Source of the DNA: an uncultured Ignavibacteriales bacterium
GTDB lineage: Bacteria; Bacteroidota; Ignavibacteria; Ignavibacteriales; Ignavibacteriaceae
NCBI GenBank assembly: GCA_913053915.1
Contig: CAJXGP010000150.1
Location: 1-5,928 of the forward strand
Direction: 5' to 3'
Length of the DNA: 5,928 nt
The notes under the pieces are model-generated. The model was not told the origin of the DNA and made no database searches. It saw only the letters and a program-made list of their open reading frames with translations. Positions 5,787-5,928 of the stretch are shown here, in pieces; position 1 is the first letter of the stretch, and every line of letters starts with the position of its first letter. The translations under genes were made by a program, and so were the position numbers.

Positions 5787-5928
5787 ATGAAATTATTTGT
5801 GACTTCATTATTTGCCGTTTTTTTGCTGTTTTCAGTTACTGCATTCGGGCAAAATACATACGAATTTTTAAGAATGAATATGAGTGCCAGAGCTGCTGCT
5901 CTCGGCGGTAGTTTTGTTTCGGACAACG
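5787..5928 (+). CDS. PorV/PorQ family outer-membrane protein (N-terminal part, cut by window edge)
   Basis: Only the first 47 residues lie in the window, with the frame open to the right edge. Residues 1-21 are a signal peptide with a long Phe/Leu/Val core and likely cleavage at AFG|Q (21-22). The mature start runs NTYEFLRMNMSARAAALGG followed by SFVSDN. The segment SARAAALGG directly after a short Tyr/Phe-Leu stretch is the typical N-terminus of PorV/PorQ family proteins. These are FadL-like beta-barrels of the outer membrane; PorV and PorQ themselves shuttle or process type IX secretion cargo, while many paralogues have no known role. The NTYEFL start is closer to what I recall for PorQ than PorV, but 47 residues do not settle this. 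As a beta-barrel it would need the BAM complex, to which the bamD product in this window belongs. It diverges from htpX. Confidence 0.75.
   Translation, partial: MKLFVTSLFAVFLLFSVTAFGQNTYEFLRMNMSARAAALGGSFVSDN

Noticed and set aside
1..5928. CRISPR array, tRNA/rRNA genes, insertion sequence or phage-like content
   Set aside because: No regularly spaced identical repeats, no tRNA-like cloverleaf, no transposase or integrase frame and no long terminal inverted repeats were seen on either strand. The coding sequences account for nearly all of the window.

Overview
The window is AT-rich and reads as an envelope-biogenesis region from a member of the Bacteroidota/Ignavibacteriota/Chlorobiota group. 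The clues are the start of a PorV/PorQ-type outer-membrane protein gene at the right edge and a secreted protein resembling MXAN_6640-type putative metalloproteases at the left edge. Signal peptides typically end just before Gln. Two genes also carry a recognisable AGGAG ribosome binding site, which is uncommon in classical Bacteroidetes and fits Ignavibacteria-like lineages better. The lineage is an inference from protein style, not a proven assignment.

Layout, in the direction of transcription. On the minus strand, a compact four-gene cluster runs from 3889 down to the left edge. It holds bamD (outer-membrane beta-barrel assembly lipoprotein), a hotdog-fold acyl-CoA thioesterase (4-base ATGA overlap), a 721-residue exported FG-GAP/VCBS-like propeller protein (starting inside the thioesterase gene) and the N-terminal 187 residues of the putative secreted metalloprotease (TAATG overlap, cut by the window edge). 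Upstream of it, also on the minus strand, are a 211-residue exported protein of unknown function with a C-terminal membrane anchor (3966-4601) and an intact htpX zinc membrane protease (4718-5572). On the plus strand, diverging from htpX across a 214-base AT-rich spacer, the first 47 codons of a PorV/PorQ-family protein start at 5787.

How they may fit together: BamD serves the machinery that inserts beta-barrels such as the PorV/PorQ-type protein. HtpX removes damaged membrane proteins. The propeller/metalloprotease pair looks like exported cargo, possibly for type IX secretion. The thioesterase is a cytosolic lipid-metabolism enzyme without an obvious link. No RNA gene, CRISPR array, insertion sequence or other mobile element was seen, and no clearly new multi-gene system. 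The items most worth checking are the propeller protein, which can be parsed as 14 repeat positions of about 48 residues with only five intact calcium loops, its puzzling start codon, and the unassigned anchored protein between bamD and htpX.
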